The notes: generated by a model from the sequence alone, not told the origin. 6,816 bases of DNA from an archaeon (GCA_029933895.1 JAOZNG010000063.1:1-6816), one strand, 5' to 3'. Positions 1 to 6,640 are shown, counted from the stretch's first letter. Numbers and translations are program-made.

Positions 1-223
1 AATCAGGAACATAGACTACATTATACCGTCAAACAATAAGGGAAAGAACTCTCTCGCCCTGATCTACTGGATCCTCACCAGAGAGGTTTTGAGGAGGCAG
101 GGTATAGAGAAATTTGACGTGGGGCTTGAGGAATTCATATCACAGGCTGAGCCCCAGCCTTACCTGATAAAGATGCAGGAGATACATAGAAGACAGAGGA
201 TGAAGAGGAAGAGAAAGAGATAG
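1..223 (+). CDS. rpsB: 30S ribosomal protein S2, C-terminal part (5' end outside window)
   Basis: Reading from base 2, an open frame of 73 codons runs to a TAG stop at 221-223 with no start in the window, so the gene enters from the left. The peptide contains [19 protein letters not shown] followed by [11 protein letters not shown]. This matches the conserved C-terminal region of archaeal/eukaryotic-type S2 (uS2), where a PxNNKG segment precedes the last helix (LA-x-x-YW-x-x-x-REVL). The end is a very basic tail, roughly [12 protein letters not shown], suited to rRNA contact. S2 is a small-subunit protein needed for assembly of the 30S head and body. In many archaea rpsB follows rpoN-rpoK-eno in the same direction, whereas here enolase faces it on the other strand with one base between the stops. 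The identification rests on recognised family residues and only about a third of the protein is visible. Confidence 0.88.
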   Translation, partial: IRNIDYIIPSNNKGKNSLALIYWILTREVLRRQGIEKFDVGLEEFISQAEPQPYLIKMQEIHRRQRMKRKRKR

Positions 224-224
224 A

Positions 225-1490
225 TCATATCCTGCCATGATATTCTGCTTTTACTCCAAGATGCTCCTCTATTCTTATAAGCTGGTTGTATTTAGCGTTT
301 CTCTCGGACCTGCATGGTGCACCTGATTTTATCTGGCCCGTACCTAATGCAACCACAAGGTCTGCTATGAAGGGATCCTCTGTTTCCCCGCTTCTGTGGG
401 ATACCATGACGTTCCACCCGTTTTCTGAGGCAAGCCTCTGGGCCTTAATGCTCTCCGTTAAAGACCCGATCTGGTTGATTTTTAATAAGAGAGCATTACA
501 TGCCCCTTCATTTACGGCTTTTTTTATACGGTCCACGTTGGTCACCAATAAATCATCTCCAACAATCTGGATGTTGTCGCTGGAAAAAGAGGTGAATTGA
601 CTCCAGGAGTGCCAGTCGTCTTCCGCGAAGGGATCCTCCAGTGAAACAATAGGATATCTCTTAATCATTTCTTCGTAGAGGGTTCCCAGCTCCGAGCCGT
701 TTAATTCCTTCCCTCCTATATGGTATTTGCCGTTCCGGTAGAACCCTGATGCTGCGGCATCCAAAGCCAGCTCGACCTTCCGGGAGTAGCCTAATTCTTC
801 CGTAGCCTGAAGTATGAGATCAAGGGGCTCCTCAGGTTTATTAAGGGGTGGGGCGAACCCTCCCTCATCCCCTACATTAATGGCGTTTTTCCCGTATTTA
901 TCCCTGAGTATGGATTTCAGCTCGATATAGGTTTCAGAGCATATCCTAACAGCGTCCATGAAGTTCGCAGCCCCCGTAGGCATTATCATGTATTCCTGTA
1001 TGTCGAGTCTGTTTCCAGCATGCTCGCCCCCGTTTATCACGTTCATGGAAGGCGTGGGCAGTGTGAATTTCTTATTTGAGGCCAGCTGCCCTATTCTCTC
1101 GTATAATGGGATGCCCATTTCCGCGGCAGAGGCTCTGGGAAGGCACATGCTAACTCCCAGGATTGCGTTAGCCCCCAGGTTTGATTTATTCACTGTGCCG
1201 TCTAGTTCAATCATCAGGTTGTCGATTTCCTCCTGCTCTCTGGAGTCCATGCCCTCTATCTCTTTAGCTATTTTGTTGTTCACGTTGTTTACTGCTTTCC
1301 TGACGCCTTTGCCGTGGAATCTCTTGTTTCCATCTCTTAACTCCAGGGCTTCGTGGATTCCTGTGCTGGCTCCTGATGGGATGGTTGCTCTAACCGTTGA
1401 TTTATCTGTTGAGAGCTCCACCTCCACGGTTGGGTTGCCTCTTGAGTCCAGAACCTCTCTTGCCTTGGTGTTTTTTATTTCGAAATTCAT
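225..1490 (-). CDS. eno: Enolase (phosphopyruvate hydratase)
   Basis: Cytoplasmic Mg-dependent enzyme interconverting 2-phosphoglycerate and phosphoenolpyruvate in glycolysis and gluconeogenesis. The 421-residue product has normal family length and all key sites (numbering from the ATG at 1490): the mobile GASTG loop near residue 40, HAGN with His157, Glu166, the DEGG glutamate at 209, metal ligands Asp244 (ALDAAAS), Glu285 (SLEDPF) and Asp312 (GDD), catalytic Lys337 in the signature [23 protein letters not shown] near 364-372, and Lys388 in [13 protein letters not shown]. An in-frame TTG lies two codons upstream (1494-1496). I prefer the ATG because a TTTAAATA box on this strand (1512-1519) is centred about 25 bp upstream of it and no Shine-Dalgarno site is seen, which fits a leaderless mRNA. 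It converges on rpsB with a one-base gap and diverges from ferredoxin, so it appears monocistronic here. Confidence 0.97.
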   Translation of the reverse strand: MNFEIKNTKAREVLDSRGNPTVEVELSTDKSTVRATIPSGASTGIHEALELRDGNKRFHGKGVRKAVNNVNNKIAKEIEGMDSREQEEIDNLMIELDGTVNKSNLGANAILGVSMCLPRASAAEMGIPLYERIGQLASNKKFTLPTPSMNVINGGEHAGNRLDIQEYMIMPTGAANFMDAVRICSETYIELKSILRDKYGKNAINVGDEGGFAPPLNKPEEPLDLILQATEELGYSRKVELALDAAASGFYRNGKYHIGGKELNGSELGTLYEEMIKRYPIVSLEDPFAEDDWHSWSQFTSFSSDNIQIVGDDLLVTNVDRIKKAVNEGACNALLLKINQIGSLTESIKAQRLASENGWNVMVSHRSGETEDPFIADLVVALGTGQIKSGAPCRSERNAKYNQLIRIEEHLGVKAEYHGRI

Positions 1491-1511
1491 TATCAAGTAT
1501 TTTTGATGGAA

Positions 1512-1519
1512 TATTTAAA
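1512..1519 (-). promoter_or_regulatory. TATA box for leaderless enolase transcript
   Basis: On the minus strand the sequence is TTTAAATA, a full match to the archaeal TTTAWATA box. Its centre is about 25 bp upstream of the enolase ATG at 1490, so transcription should start at or next to the A of the start codon. No Shine-Dalgarno-like purine stretch lies before that ATG. The upstream BRE position is not strongly purine-rich, so the match rests on box A and spacing. Confidence 0.6.
1514..1519 (+). promoter_or_regulatory. Possible TATA box for ferredoxin, same bases as the enolase box
   Basis: TTTAAA is self-complementary, so the enolase box can also be read toward the ferredoxin gene, and here it is preceded by a purine-rich GGAATA that could act as BRE. 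A start about 25 bp downstream (near 1542) would give a leader of about 20 nt that keeps the AGGTG Shine-Dalgarno site. A second AT-rich candidate, TTATAA at 1527-1532, would start transcription near 1555 and cut into that site. The later TATAAAT near 1545 is too close to the ATG. Confidence 0.4.
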
Positions 1520-1526
1520 GAACAGG

Positions 1527-1548
1527 TTATAATGATTAATCATTATAA
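1527..1548. repeat. Perfect 22-bp palindrome in the eno-ferredoxin intergenic region
   Basis: All 11 base pairs of the two half-sites match. The half-site is TTATAATGATT and the second half is its exact reverse complement. It lies 7 bp downstream of the TTTAAA element on the ferredoxin side. It would therefore sit across the predicted ferredoxin start site (near 1542) and just upstream of the enolase TATA box. This is a typical position for a dimeric regulator: repression of ferredoxin, and activation or repression of enolase. The sequence is AT-rich, which raises the chance of accidental symmetry, but a perfect 22-mer is still notable. The bound protein is unknown. Confidence 0.6.
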
Positions 1549-1563
1549 ATAGGTGCATATAAA

Positions 1564-1746
1564 ATGGTAGATATACAAATAGATAGGGAAGCATGCATGG
1601 GATGCGGCGTATGCGTTAACAGCTGCCCGGCAGGGGTATTCGAGATGGAAGACGACAAAGCCGTCACCAACGGTAACATAAAAGACTGCACGCTCTGCAA
1701 GACATGCGAGAGCTCATGTCCAGCTGGAGCAATCACAGTCACCTGA
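1564..1746 (+). CDS. Small 2[4Fe-4S] ferredoxin
   Basis: A complete 60-residue acidic protein, normal for clostridial/archaeal-type dicluster ferredoxins. It has two CxxCxxCxxxCP motifs: CMGCGVCVNSCP at about residues 11-22 and CTLCKTCESSCP at about 42-53. Each cluster takes three cysteines from one motif and the fourth from the other. It is a soluble low-potential electron carrier. In anaerobic archaea such proteins work with CO dehydrogenase/acetyl-CoA synthase, 2-oxoacid oxidoreductases or hydrogenases, and the actual partner cannot be read from sequence. The ATG at 1564 is supported by AGGTG at 1551-1555, eight bases upstream. It is transcribed alone, divergent from enolase and convergent with the HPS-RraA gene (67-bp gap). 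Its promoter shares an element with the transporter-acs promoter. Confidence 0.93.
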   Translation: MVDIQIDREACMGCGVCVNSCPAGVFEMEDDKAVTNGNIKDCTLCKTCESSCPAGAITVT

Positions 1747-1813
1747 CTGACTTCCCTGGATGAGAGAATCAGAGATTCCCAGATTAAGGGAGAGACCGAC
1801 AAACTCCATTAAT

Positions 1814-3109
1814 TCATTTCGTCTTCTCCCACCTCTCAATCTCCAGAACGCTGGATAATGTGGAGCCCCCCCTTATCTCCTCCCTCACCCTGTTTTCCTT
1901 CTCGTAGACATCCAATGCCCTGTTAGCTACCTCAACCGCCTTATCTCTTGAAACAACAACAACGCCGTCAGAGTCTCCAATAACCCAGTCGCCTGGTTTC
2001 ACATTCAAGGATCCACAGGTGACCGGGATGTTAATTTCACCCATGCCTTTAGGCTCCCCTGCTACTGGTTTCACCTCCATCGCACACACAGGAAACCCCA
2101 GCCCCCTGATCTCCCCTATATCCCTCACAGCCCCGTCAACAACTACCGCAGCAATCTTCTTCCGGACACAGCTTTCAGAGGCAAGTTCACCCCATACAGC
2201 CTTTCCAGTGGATCCGGCGTCAACGACAATAACATCACCCTCACCCGCCCTGTCTATCGCCTCCACGGGTTTAGCCCAGTCTCCTGGACAGGTTTTTACT
2301 GTAACAGCAGTGCCCATAAACCGGGAGCCAGATAATAACCTGATACCTTGCATGTATCCACTCCTATGCATGGCATCGCTTATGTTTGCTGTGGAAACTC
2401 TCTCAAAAATCTTTCCCGGCAAGGTATATTTCTTGTACAGCTCACTTCTCACCCTTCTCTTTCCCCCCATCGCCCTCTTTATGTCCCTGGTTGCTTTTCT
2501 AGCATCCTCTGCCTTGATTATGGCACCGCCTACTATAATGACAGAGGCTCCGTTCTTCACGGCCTCAGCCGCTGTCTCAGAGTTTATCCCGCCCGCTACA
2601 GCCAAAGGCGTTTTTATTTTATCAGCTATCCTGGAGAGCTCCTTTATGGGATTCACTCCAGACATCTGCTGATCTATGCTAACGTGCACACAGATGTAAT
2701 CAACTCCCATGGAATCCAGCTGCAACGCCCTCTTTTCTAAATCAGGGGCATTAATCAAGTCAGCCATAACCTCGCAGCCATAGTTTCTACAGGCTTCCAC
2801 AGCCTCCCTCACCGTTGAGTCATCCGTAACGCCCAAGACCACCACAACATCAGCTCCCGCCTTCGAGGCAGCCTCCACCTCAAACCTGCCGGTATCCATG
2901 ACCTTCATATCAGCTATGATTTTTTTATCAGGGAATCTCTTCCTCAACTCCCTCACTGAGTTAAGCCCTTCGCTCTTTATCAGGGGAGTGCCTGCCTCAA
3001 TCCAGTCAACTCCGCCTTCAACAGATTCTCCAGCTGCCTTAACAGCCCTCTTCAGGTTGACGAAATCAAGTGCAACCTGTAGCACAGGAAACTCTGAAGA
3101 CATATCCAT
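1814..3109 (-). CDS. Bifunctional 3-hexulose-6-phosphate synthase / RraA-like protein
   Basis: A 431-residue two-domain fusion. Residues about 8-212 form an OMP-decarboxylase-superfamily barrel: LQVALD (Asp15), IEAGTPL (Glu38), the hallmark DxKxxD at 67-72 (DMKVMD), VHVSIDQQ with His142, AGG at 172-174 and a phosphate-binding IVGGAI at 192-197. The residue after His142 that is Arg in keto-gulonate-6-phosphate decarboxylase (HRSRD) is Ile145 here, which favours hexulose-6-phosphate synthase: formaldehyde plus ribulose-5-phosphate, in either direction. In archaea this feeds pentose synthesis or formaldehyde fixation. Residues about 225-415 are an RraA/HMG-aldolase-like domain with WGELAS (306-311) and VVDGAVRD (Arg329, Asp330), the usual metal/substrate motif. 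These domains can be aldolase or oxaloacetate decarboxylase, and its role in the fusion is unknown. The ATG at 3109 starts just before the first barrel strand. No Shine-Dalgarno site is visible and no phosphohexuloisomerase is nearby. Confidence 0.9.
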   Translation of the reverse strand: MDMSSEFPVLQVALDFVNLKRAVKAAGESVEGGVDWIEAGTPLIKSEGLNSVRELRKRFPDKKIIADMKVMDTGRFEVEAASKAGADVVVVLGVTDDSTVREAVEACRNYGCEVMADLINAPDLEKRALQLDSMGVDYICVHVSIDQQMSGVNPIKELSRIADKIKTPLAVAGGINSETAAEAVKNGASVIIVGGAIIKAEDARKATRDIKRAMGGKRRVRSELYKKYTLPGKIFERVSTANISDAMHRSGYMQGIRLLSGSRFMGTAVTVKTCPGDWAKPVEAIDRAGEGDVIVVDAGSTGKAVWGELASESCVRKKIAAVVVDGAVRDIGEIRGLGFPVCAMEVKPVAGEPKGMGEINIPVTCGSLNVKPGDWVIGDSDGVVVVSRDKAVEVANRALDVYEKENRVREEIRGGSTLSSVLEIERWEKTK

Positions 3110-3122
3110 AATCTATAGAAGA

Positions 3123-3171
3123 CAAAAAAGAAAAAAGAAAAGAAAAAAAGAAGGGGGTATCTACTTCCCCC
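3123..3171 (-). terminator. Hairpin plus T-tract terminator at the end of acs
   Basis: On the minus strand, GGGGG (3171-3167), a 9-base loop and CCCCC (3157-3153) are followed by about 30 bases that are nearly all T with scattered C and G (to about 3123). The acs stop codon lies in the loop. Oligo-T tracts terminate archaeal RNA polymerase, and the GC stem adds a bacterial-like look. It should separate acs from the HPS-RraA gene, whose ATG is only 51 bases beyond the acs stop. Confidence 0.65.
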
Positions 3172-5212
3172 GTTCCATCTCCTGGATCTCTTTCACTATC
3201 TCAGGGTTGCTGAGGGTTGTCACATCACCTGTATCCTTATGGTTTGAGATAGCTGCAAGCACCCGTCTCATGATTTTGCCTGACCTGGTCTTTGGCATGT
3301 CAGGCACAATCCAGACATTCTTCGGTCTTGCGATTTTACCAATCTCATCACAGATCGCATCTGAAACCTTAATGGATATCTCTTTACTCGCCTTGATACC
3401 TGGTTTCAGAGAGACGTATACATCAGGTAACATCCCCTTTATCTCGTCTTTTACCGGTACAACAGCCGCCTCAGCTATCTCCTCAACAGTGAGAGACGCG
3501 GATTCAAGCTCCTTGGTTCCCAGACGGTGACCTGCTACATTAATCACGTCATCAAGTCGGCCCAGGATCCTGAAATAACCATCCTCTGCCAGCAGGGCAG
3601 CATCACCAGCCAGATAAGGCCAGTCACGCCAGTCCTTGCTGTTCTCGTCCTTGCAGTATCTCTTGTAGTATGTGTCGACATACCTCTCACGGTTACCCCA
3701 TATTGTCTGGAAAGCTCCCGGCCACGGGTTTTGGATGCAGATGTTGCCTGCTTTTCCCGCCCCTGCCTTGATTTCATCACCGTCGTCGTCATAGATTATG
3801 GGATGTATGCCGGGCACTCCAGGACCTGCGCTTCCCGCCTTCATTGGATCTATTGCGGGCAGAGTGCTGCAAAGGAATCCTCCTGTCTCGGTCTGCCACC
3901 ACGTGTCAACTATCACTGCCTTGCCTTTTCCAACAACATTATAGTACCATCTCCAGACCTCCGGCTCGATTGGTTCCCCCACAGTGGTCATATGCTTAAA
4001 CTTGTAGTTATACTTAGACGGTTCATCGGGTCCAACCTTTCTCAAAGCCCTGATAGCTGTCGGGGAGGTGTGGAAGATGTTCACATCAAGTTCTTCAGCA
4101 ATCCTCCAGGGTCGTCCGGCATCTGGATAGGTTGGCGCACCCTCGTATATAACCGTCGACGCACCCAATGCCAGAGGGCCGTAAACTATATACGAGTGCC
4201 CTGTAATCCAGCCAATGTCAGCCATGCACCAGTACACATCCTCTGGATGAATATCCTGCACATACTTTGAGGTGCCGGTCACATAAGAGAGATATCCTCC
4301 CGTGCTGTGCTGGCATCCCTTGGGTTTACCTGTTGTTCCACTCGTATACATCAGGAAAAGCGGGTCTTCAGCAGGCATCTTCACCGGATCAACTCTGGCT
4401 CCGCGGTATTTCTTTAGCATGTCGTTCACAAACTCGTCTCTGCCATCAACCATGGGGGTTTTAGCTGAGTATTTCCCAGGATAACGCTGCCACACCAGAA
4501 CCTTCTTGACTTCATGGCCGTCTTCTTTGGCATGGTCAACAGCTTCGTCAGCTTTTTTCTTGTGGTCCAGCAGGGTCCCAGCCCGATAATATGAATCCAT
4601 TGTTATAAGGATGTCGCTTTTCGAGTCCTCTATTCTCTCACCGGCTGCTTTGCCGCTGAATCCCCCGAACACCACTGAATGGATTATTCCCAGTCTAGCG
4701 CACGCAAGCATGGTTATCGGCAGCTCGGGAACCATTGGCAGATGCACTGTTACCCGATCCCCCTTCTTCAGTCCCAGATCCTTTAGTAACGCAGCGAACT
4801 CGTTAACCCTTACATAGAGTTCCTGGAAGGTTATGTGCTCGATTCGCTCATCCTCGTTTTCCGAGACGAAATGGATCGCTGTCTTGTTTTTGTTTTTCTC
4901 AAGATGTCTGTCAACGCAATTGTAGCAGACGTTTATTTTCCCGCCAACAAACCACTTCCAGCACGGTGCATCGCTTGTGTCAAGTGTCGTATCCCAGTAC
5001 TCATACCAATCAAGGAGATCCGCGTATTCCTTGAAGCACTCAGGGAAGTTGTCCAGACTAAAACGGTCTCGTATGCCTTTATCAGTCATGTTCGCCTGAG
5101 CGATAAATTCCGTGGGCGGATAGATATAGTCCTCCTCCTGCCAGTGGACAGCTATCTCTGCCTCAGATGTCTCTGTTCCTTCCTTTCCTTCCTCTATTTC
5201 CGTTTTTGCCAT
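3161..5212 (-). CDS. acs: Acetyl-CoA synthetase, AMP-forming
   Basis: Cytoplasmic enzyme making acetyl-CoA from acetate, ATP and CoA via acetyl-AMP. The 683-residue length is typical. Motifs in order: the N-terminal ACS region with WKWFVGGKINVCYNCVDRH (about 86-103); the adenylate-forming loop YTSGTTGKPKG (289-299); GWITGHSYIVYGPL (334-347); VGEP (411-414); DTWWQTETGG (436-445); hinge GRLDDVINVAGHR (551-563); and the C-terminal PKTRSGKIMRR (640-650) with Lys646, the adenylation lysine that is acetylated in bacterial Acs. Trp439 fills the pocket position (Trp414 of Salmonella Acs) that limits the substrate to acetate size; the Val310 equivalent is Ile336. The first 20 residues are acidic and poorly conserved. 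Start ATG at 5212 is set by GAGGTGAT at 5219-5226, a near-perfect Shine-Dalgarno. It lies 41 bp downstream of the OFA transporter on the same strand, so the two are probably cotranscribed. Confidence 0.97.
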   Translation of the reverse strand: MAKTEIEEGKEGTETSEAEIAVHWQEEDYIYPPTEFIAQANMTDKGIRDRFSLDNFPECFKEYADLLDWYEYWDTTLDTSDAPCWKWFVGGKINVCYNCVDRHLEKNKNKTAIHFVSENEDERIEHITFQELYVRVNEFAALLKDLGLKKGDRVTVHLPMVPELPITMLACARLGIIHSVVFGGFSGKAAGERIEDSKSDILITMDSYYRAGTLLDHKKKADEAVDHAKEDGHEVKKVLVWQRYPGKYSAKTPMVDGRDEFVNDMLKKYRGARVDPVKMPAEDPLFLMYTSGTTGKPKGCQHSTGGYLSYVTGTSKYVQDIHPEDVYWCMADIGWITGHSYIVYGPLALGASTVIYEGAPTYPDAGRPWRIAEELDVNIFHTSPTAIRALRKVGPDEPSKYNYKFKHMTTVGEPIEPEVWRWYYNVVGKGKAVIVDTWWQTETGGFLCSTLPAIDPMKAGSAGPGVPGIHPIIYDDDGDEIKAGAGKAGNICIQNPWPGAFQTIWGNRERYVDTYYKRYCKDENSKDWRDWPYLAGDAALLAEDGYFRILGRLDDVINVAGHRLGTKELESASLTVEEIAEAAVVPVKDEIKGMLPDVYVSLKPGIKASKEISIKVSDAICDEIGKIARPKNVWIVPDMPKTRSGKIMRRVLAAISNHKDTGDVTTLSNPEIVKEIQEMERGK

Positions 5213-5253
5213 TTCAAATCACCTCATTTTTTTTCCTCGTTGTTTATCTCGGA

Positions 5254-6534
5254 TTATACATTGCTGCTGTGATGTGGTGCCTTAGTAATGAACGCCAGCA
5301 CTGCTGCAAATACACACATTACTCCGCAGATGATGAATGCCATATCATAGCTTCCAAGGATGTCCTTCATCTGTCCAGCTAATACTGGACCGACTATTCC
5401 TGCAACGCCATAACCAAGGAATACCATCGCGTAGTTTCCTCCATAGTTCTTTATTCCAAAGAAGTCTCTGGTTGCTGCCGGGAACAACGCGAAGTTGCCT
5501 CCGAACATGAAACCAATCCATGCCGCAGCTATCGTAAGACCCGTTACGCTCGCACCAAGGCCCAGGAATATTACAGCAAACATCATACAAGCCTGTAGGA
5601 AAAACATCAAGGCCATAGCCATTGTTCTCCCAAGGAAGTCAGATAACCAGCCCCAGACTATTCTTCCCGCGCCGTTGAATATTGCGAGTATACCGACGGC
5701 GGTTCCAGCTGCCGCAGCCGCCAGCCCGGAATCGATTCCATACACCTTCAGTATACCGATTGTCATCAAACCGGCTGATGCCGCGAATACGAACATACCA
5801 AGCAGCATCCAGAACTGTGATGTTTTTATCATATCTGATCTCTCCCAGTCCTCTGTTGTCGACGTCTTGGCGGATGGCTCCGGTGGAATCCAGCCCTCGG
5901 GTTTCCATCCAGTCGGTGGGTTACTCAGGAGAAATGCACCCAGCCCTCCGAGCACAAGGAATGTTATACCCCAGATCAGGAGGGTTCCTCCAAGCCCGTG
6001 GTTTGCCAGTAATTGTATAAGGTCAACCTGTAGTCCTGGCATGTTTATTCCTTTACCGGAGAGAACGGATATGAAAAGTGCTCCGCCCCCGAAACCGGCT
6101 ACCGCAAGCCCTGTTGCTAGACCCAGTTTATCCGGGAACCACTTTCCTATGGCCGCGATTGGACAGACGTATGCTAATCCGATTCCTGCACCAGCCCCTA
6201 TCCCTAGTGTTAATACAAGCCAGATAAAGTTTCCGGGCATAAAACTTGATAGTATATACGAAATCCCGAGTATGCCTGCACCGATAAGTGCCACATTCCT
6301 GGGACCCATCCTGTCCTGCCATTTACCAGCCCATACCATAACCACTGCGAACGTAGCGAGCGCCACAGAGAATACTATCTGTGTTTCCGTTACGCTCCAC
6401 CCGAAACCGCCGTCGGCTACTGTTTTTTTAAGTTCTGCAGCGAAAACGCTCCATGCATAAACCGCTCCAAGACACAATTGAAGCATAAGCGCTCCAATCA
6501 ATACCAACCATCTATTACCTTCTTTTTCAGCCAT
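5254..6534 (-). CDS. MFS transporter of the oxalate/formate antiporter (OFA) family, probable acetate or other monocarboxylate carrier
   Basis: A 426-residue inner-membrane protein with 12 predicted helices (about 9-31, 51-70, 80-99, 103-125, 138-158, 181-203, 239-260, 270-292, 303-325, 331-353, 367-385, 396-417) and a hydrophilic middle loop (204-238). The first helix has GAVYAWSVF, characteristic of OFA proteins. MFS motif A appears after helix 2 (GKWQDRMGPR) and in the second half (GWLSDFLGR). From my memory of OxlT, Arg272 aligns with Arg291 (NGAGRIVWGWLSD), whereas substrate-binding Lys355 aligns with Tyr375 (NYAMVFLGYG). Keeping one cation suggests a monocarboxylate rather than oxalate. 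The next gene is acs, so acetate is the natural inference; formate or lactate remain possible. Start ATG at 6534 is supported by GAGGT at 6541-6545. It is the first gene of the transporter-acs operon. Confidence 0.88.
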   Translation of the reverse strand: MAEKEGNRWLVLIGALMLQLCLGAVYAWSVFAAELKKTVADGGFGWSVTETQIVFSVALATFAVVMVWAGKWQDRMGPRNVALIGAGILGISYILSSFMPGNFIWLVLTLGIGAGAGIGLAYVCPIAAIGKWFPDKLGLATGLAVAGFGGGALFISVLSGKGINMPGLQVDLIQLLANHGLGGTLLIWGITFLVLGGLGAFLLSNPPTGWKPEGWIPPEPSAKTSTTEDWERSDMIKTSQFWMLLGMFVFAASAGLMTIGILKVYGIDSGLAAAAAGTAVGILAIFNGAGRIVWGWLSDFLGRTMAMALMFFLQACMMFAVIFLGLGASVTGLTIAAAWIGFMFGGNFALFPAATRDFFGIKNYGGNYAMVFLGYGVAGIVGPVLAGQMKDILGSYDMAFIICGVMCVFAAVLAFITKAPHHSSNV

Positions 6535-6574
6535 TTAGATACCTCATTTGTTTTTTATATTTTTTTTCAAAAAC

Positions 6575-6591
6575 TGATGATAAATTCATCA
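6575..6591. repeat. Inverted repeat TGATGA-N5-TCATCA in the transporter leader
   Basis: Six-base arms with a five-base spacer (TAAAT). It directly abuts the larger dyad at 6592-6608. If transcription toward the transporter starts near 6593, it is at the very 5' end of the leader and could be a small RNA hairpin or a second half of a composite operator. The arms are short, so it is weak evidence taken alone. Confidence 0.35.
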
Positions 6592-6608
6592 TTATTAATC
6601 ATTAATAA
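6592..6608. promoter_or_regulatory. Dyad TTATTAATCATTAATAA, candidate operator of the transporter-acs operon
   Basis: Eight-base arms around a single central base, with all arm positions matching. It lies 6 bp downstream of the minus-strand TTTATATA box, covering the interval between that box and the expected start near 6593. This is where a repressor would block RNA polymerase. On the minus strand it contains TAATGATTAAT, which is also present in the 22-bp palindrome before the ferredoxin gene at nearly the same distance from the TATA box. Confidence 0.5.
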
Positions 6609-6614
6609 CAGGGG

Positions 6615-6622
6615 TATATAAA
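6615..6622 (-). promoter_or_regulatory. TATA box for the transporter-acs operon
   Basis: On the minus strand the bases read TTTATATA, matching the archaeal box A. A start about 25 bp downstream (near 6593) gives a leader of about 58 nt containing the GAGGT Shine-Dalgarno of the transporter. A second AT-rich stretch, ATATAAAAAA on the minus strand around 6551-6560, is closer to the gene but would place the start at the ATG and remove that Shine-Dalgarno, so it is less likely. Confidence 0.5.
6615..6622 (+). promoter_or_regulatory. Possible rightward TATA box for the hairpin RNA
   Basis: Read on the plus strand the same bases are TATATAAA, preceded by GGGG. The centre is about 25 bp upstream of 6641-6645, exactly where the outer stem of the long hairpin begins. 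The BRE match is imperfect, so direction is uncertain and the element may serve both strands. Confidence 0.4.
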
Positions 6623-6640
6623 AAGAGGGATAAATAATAT

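Noticed and set aside
958..1506. 182-codon plus-strand frame opposite enolase
   Set aside because: Enolase on the other strand has every catalytic motif, and this frame has no recognisable domain or Shine-Dalgarno.
1751..1790. Small hairpin GAATC-AGA-GATTC after the ferredoxin stop as a terminator
   Set aside because: The stem is only five pairs with no following T run, so it is too weak to call.
1536..1802. 88-codon minus-strand frame over the ferredoxin
   Set aside because: The plus-strand ferredoxin has two perfect cluster motifs, and this frame is its reverse-strand shadow.
2019..2672. 217-codon plus-strand frame opposite the HPS-RraA gene
   Set aside because: It is antisense to a well-supported fusion gene, with Pro/Ser/Thr-rich composition typical of a shadow frame.
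3527..4270. 247-codon plus-strand frame opposite acs
   Set aside because: It is antisense to acs across its core motifs, with no coding signature of its own.
5495..6460. 321-codon open frame on the plus strand opposite the transporter
   Set aside because: Its product is rich in Pro, Ala and Ile with no family signature. It lies entirely antisense to a clear 12-helix MFS protein and is a composition shadow.
6570..6600. Possible box C/D guide RNA, because ATGATGA (box C-like) appears on the minus strand
   Set aside because: No box D (CUGA) follows at a suitable distance and the motif is explained by the short inverted repeat in the leader.
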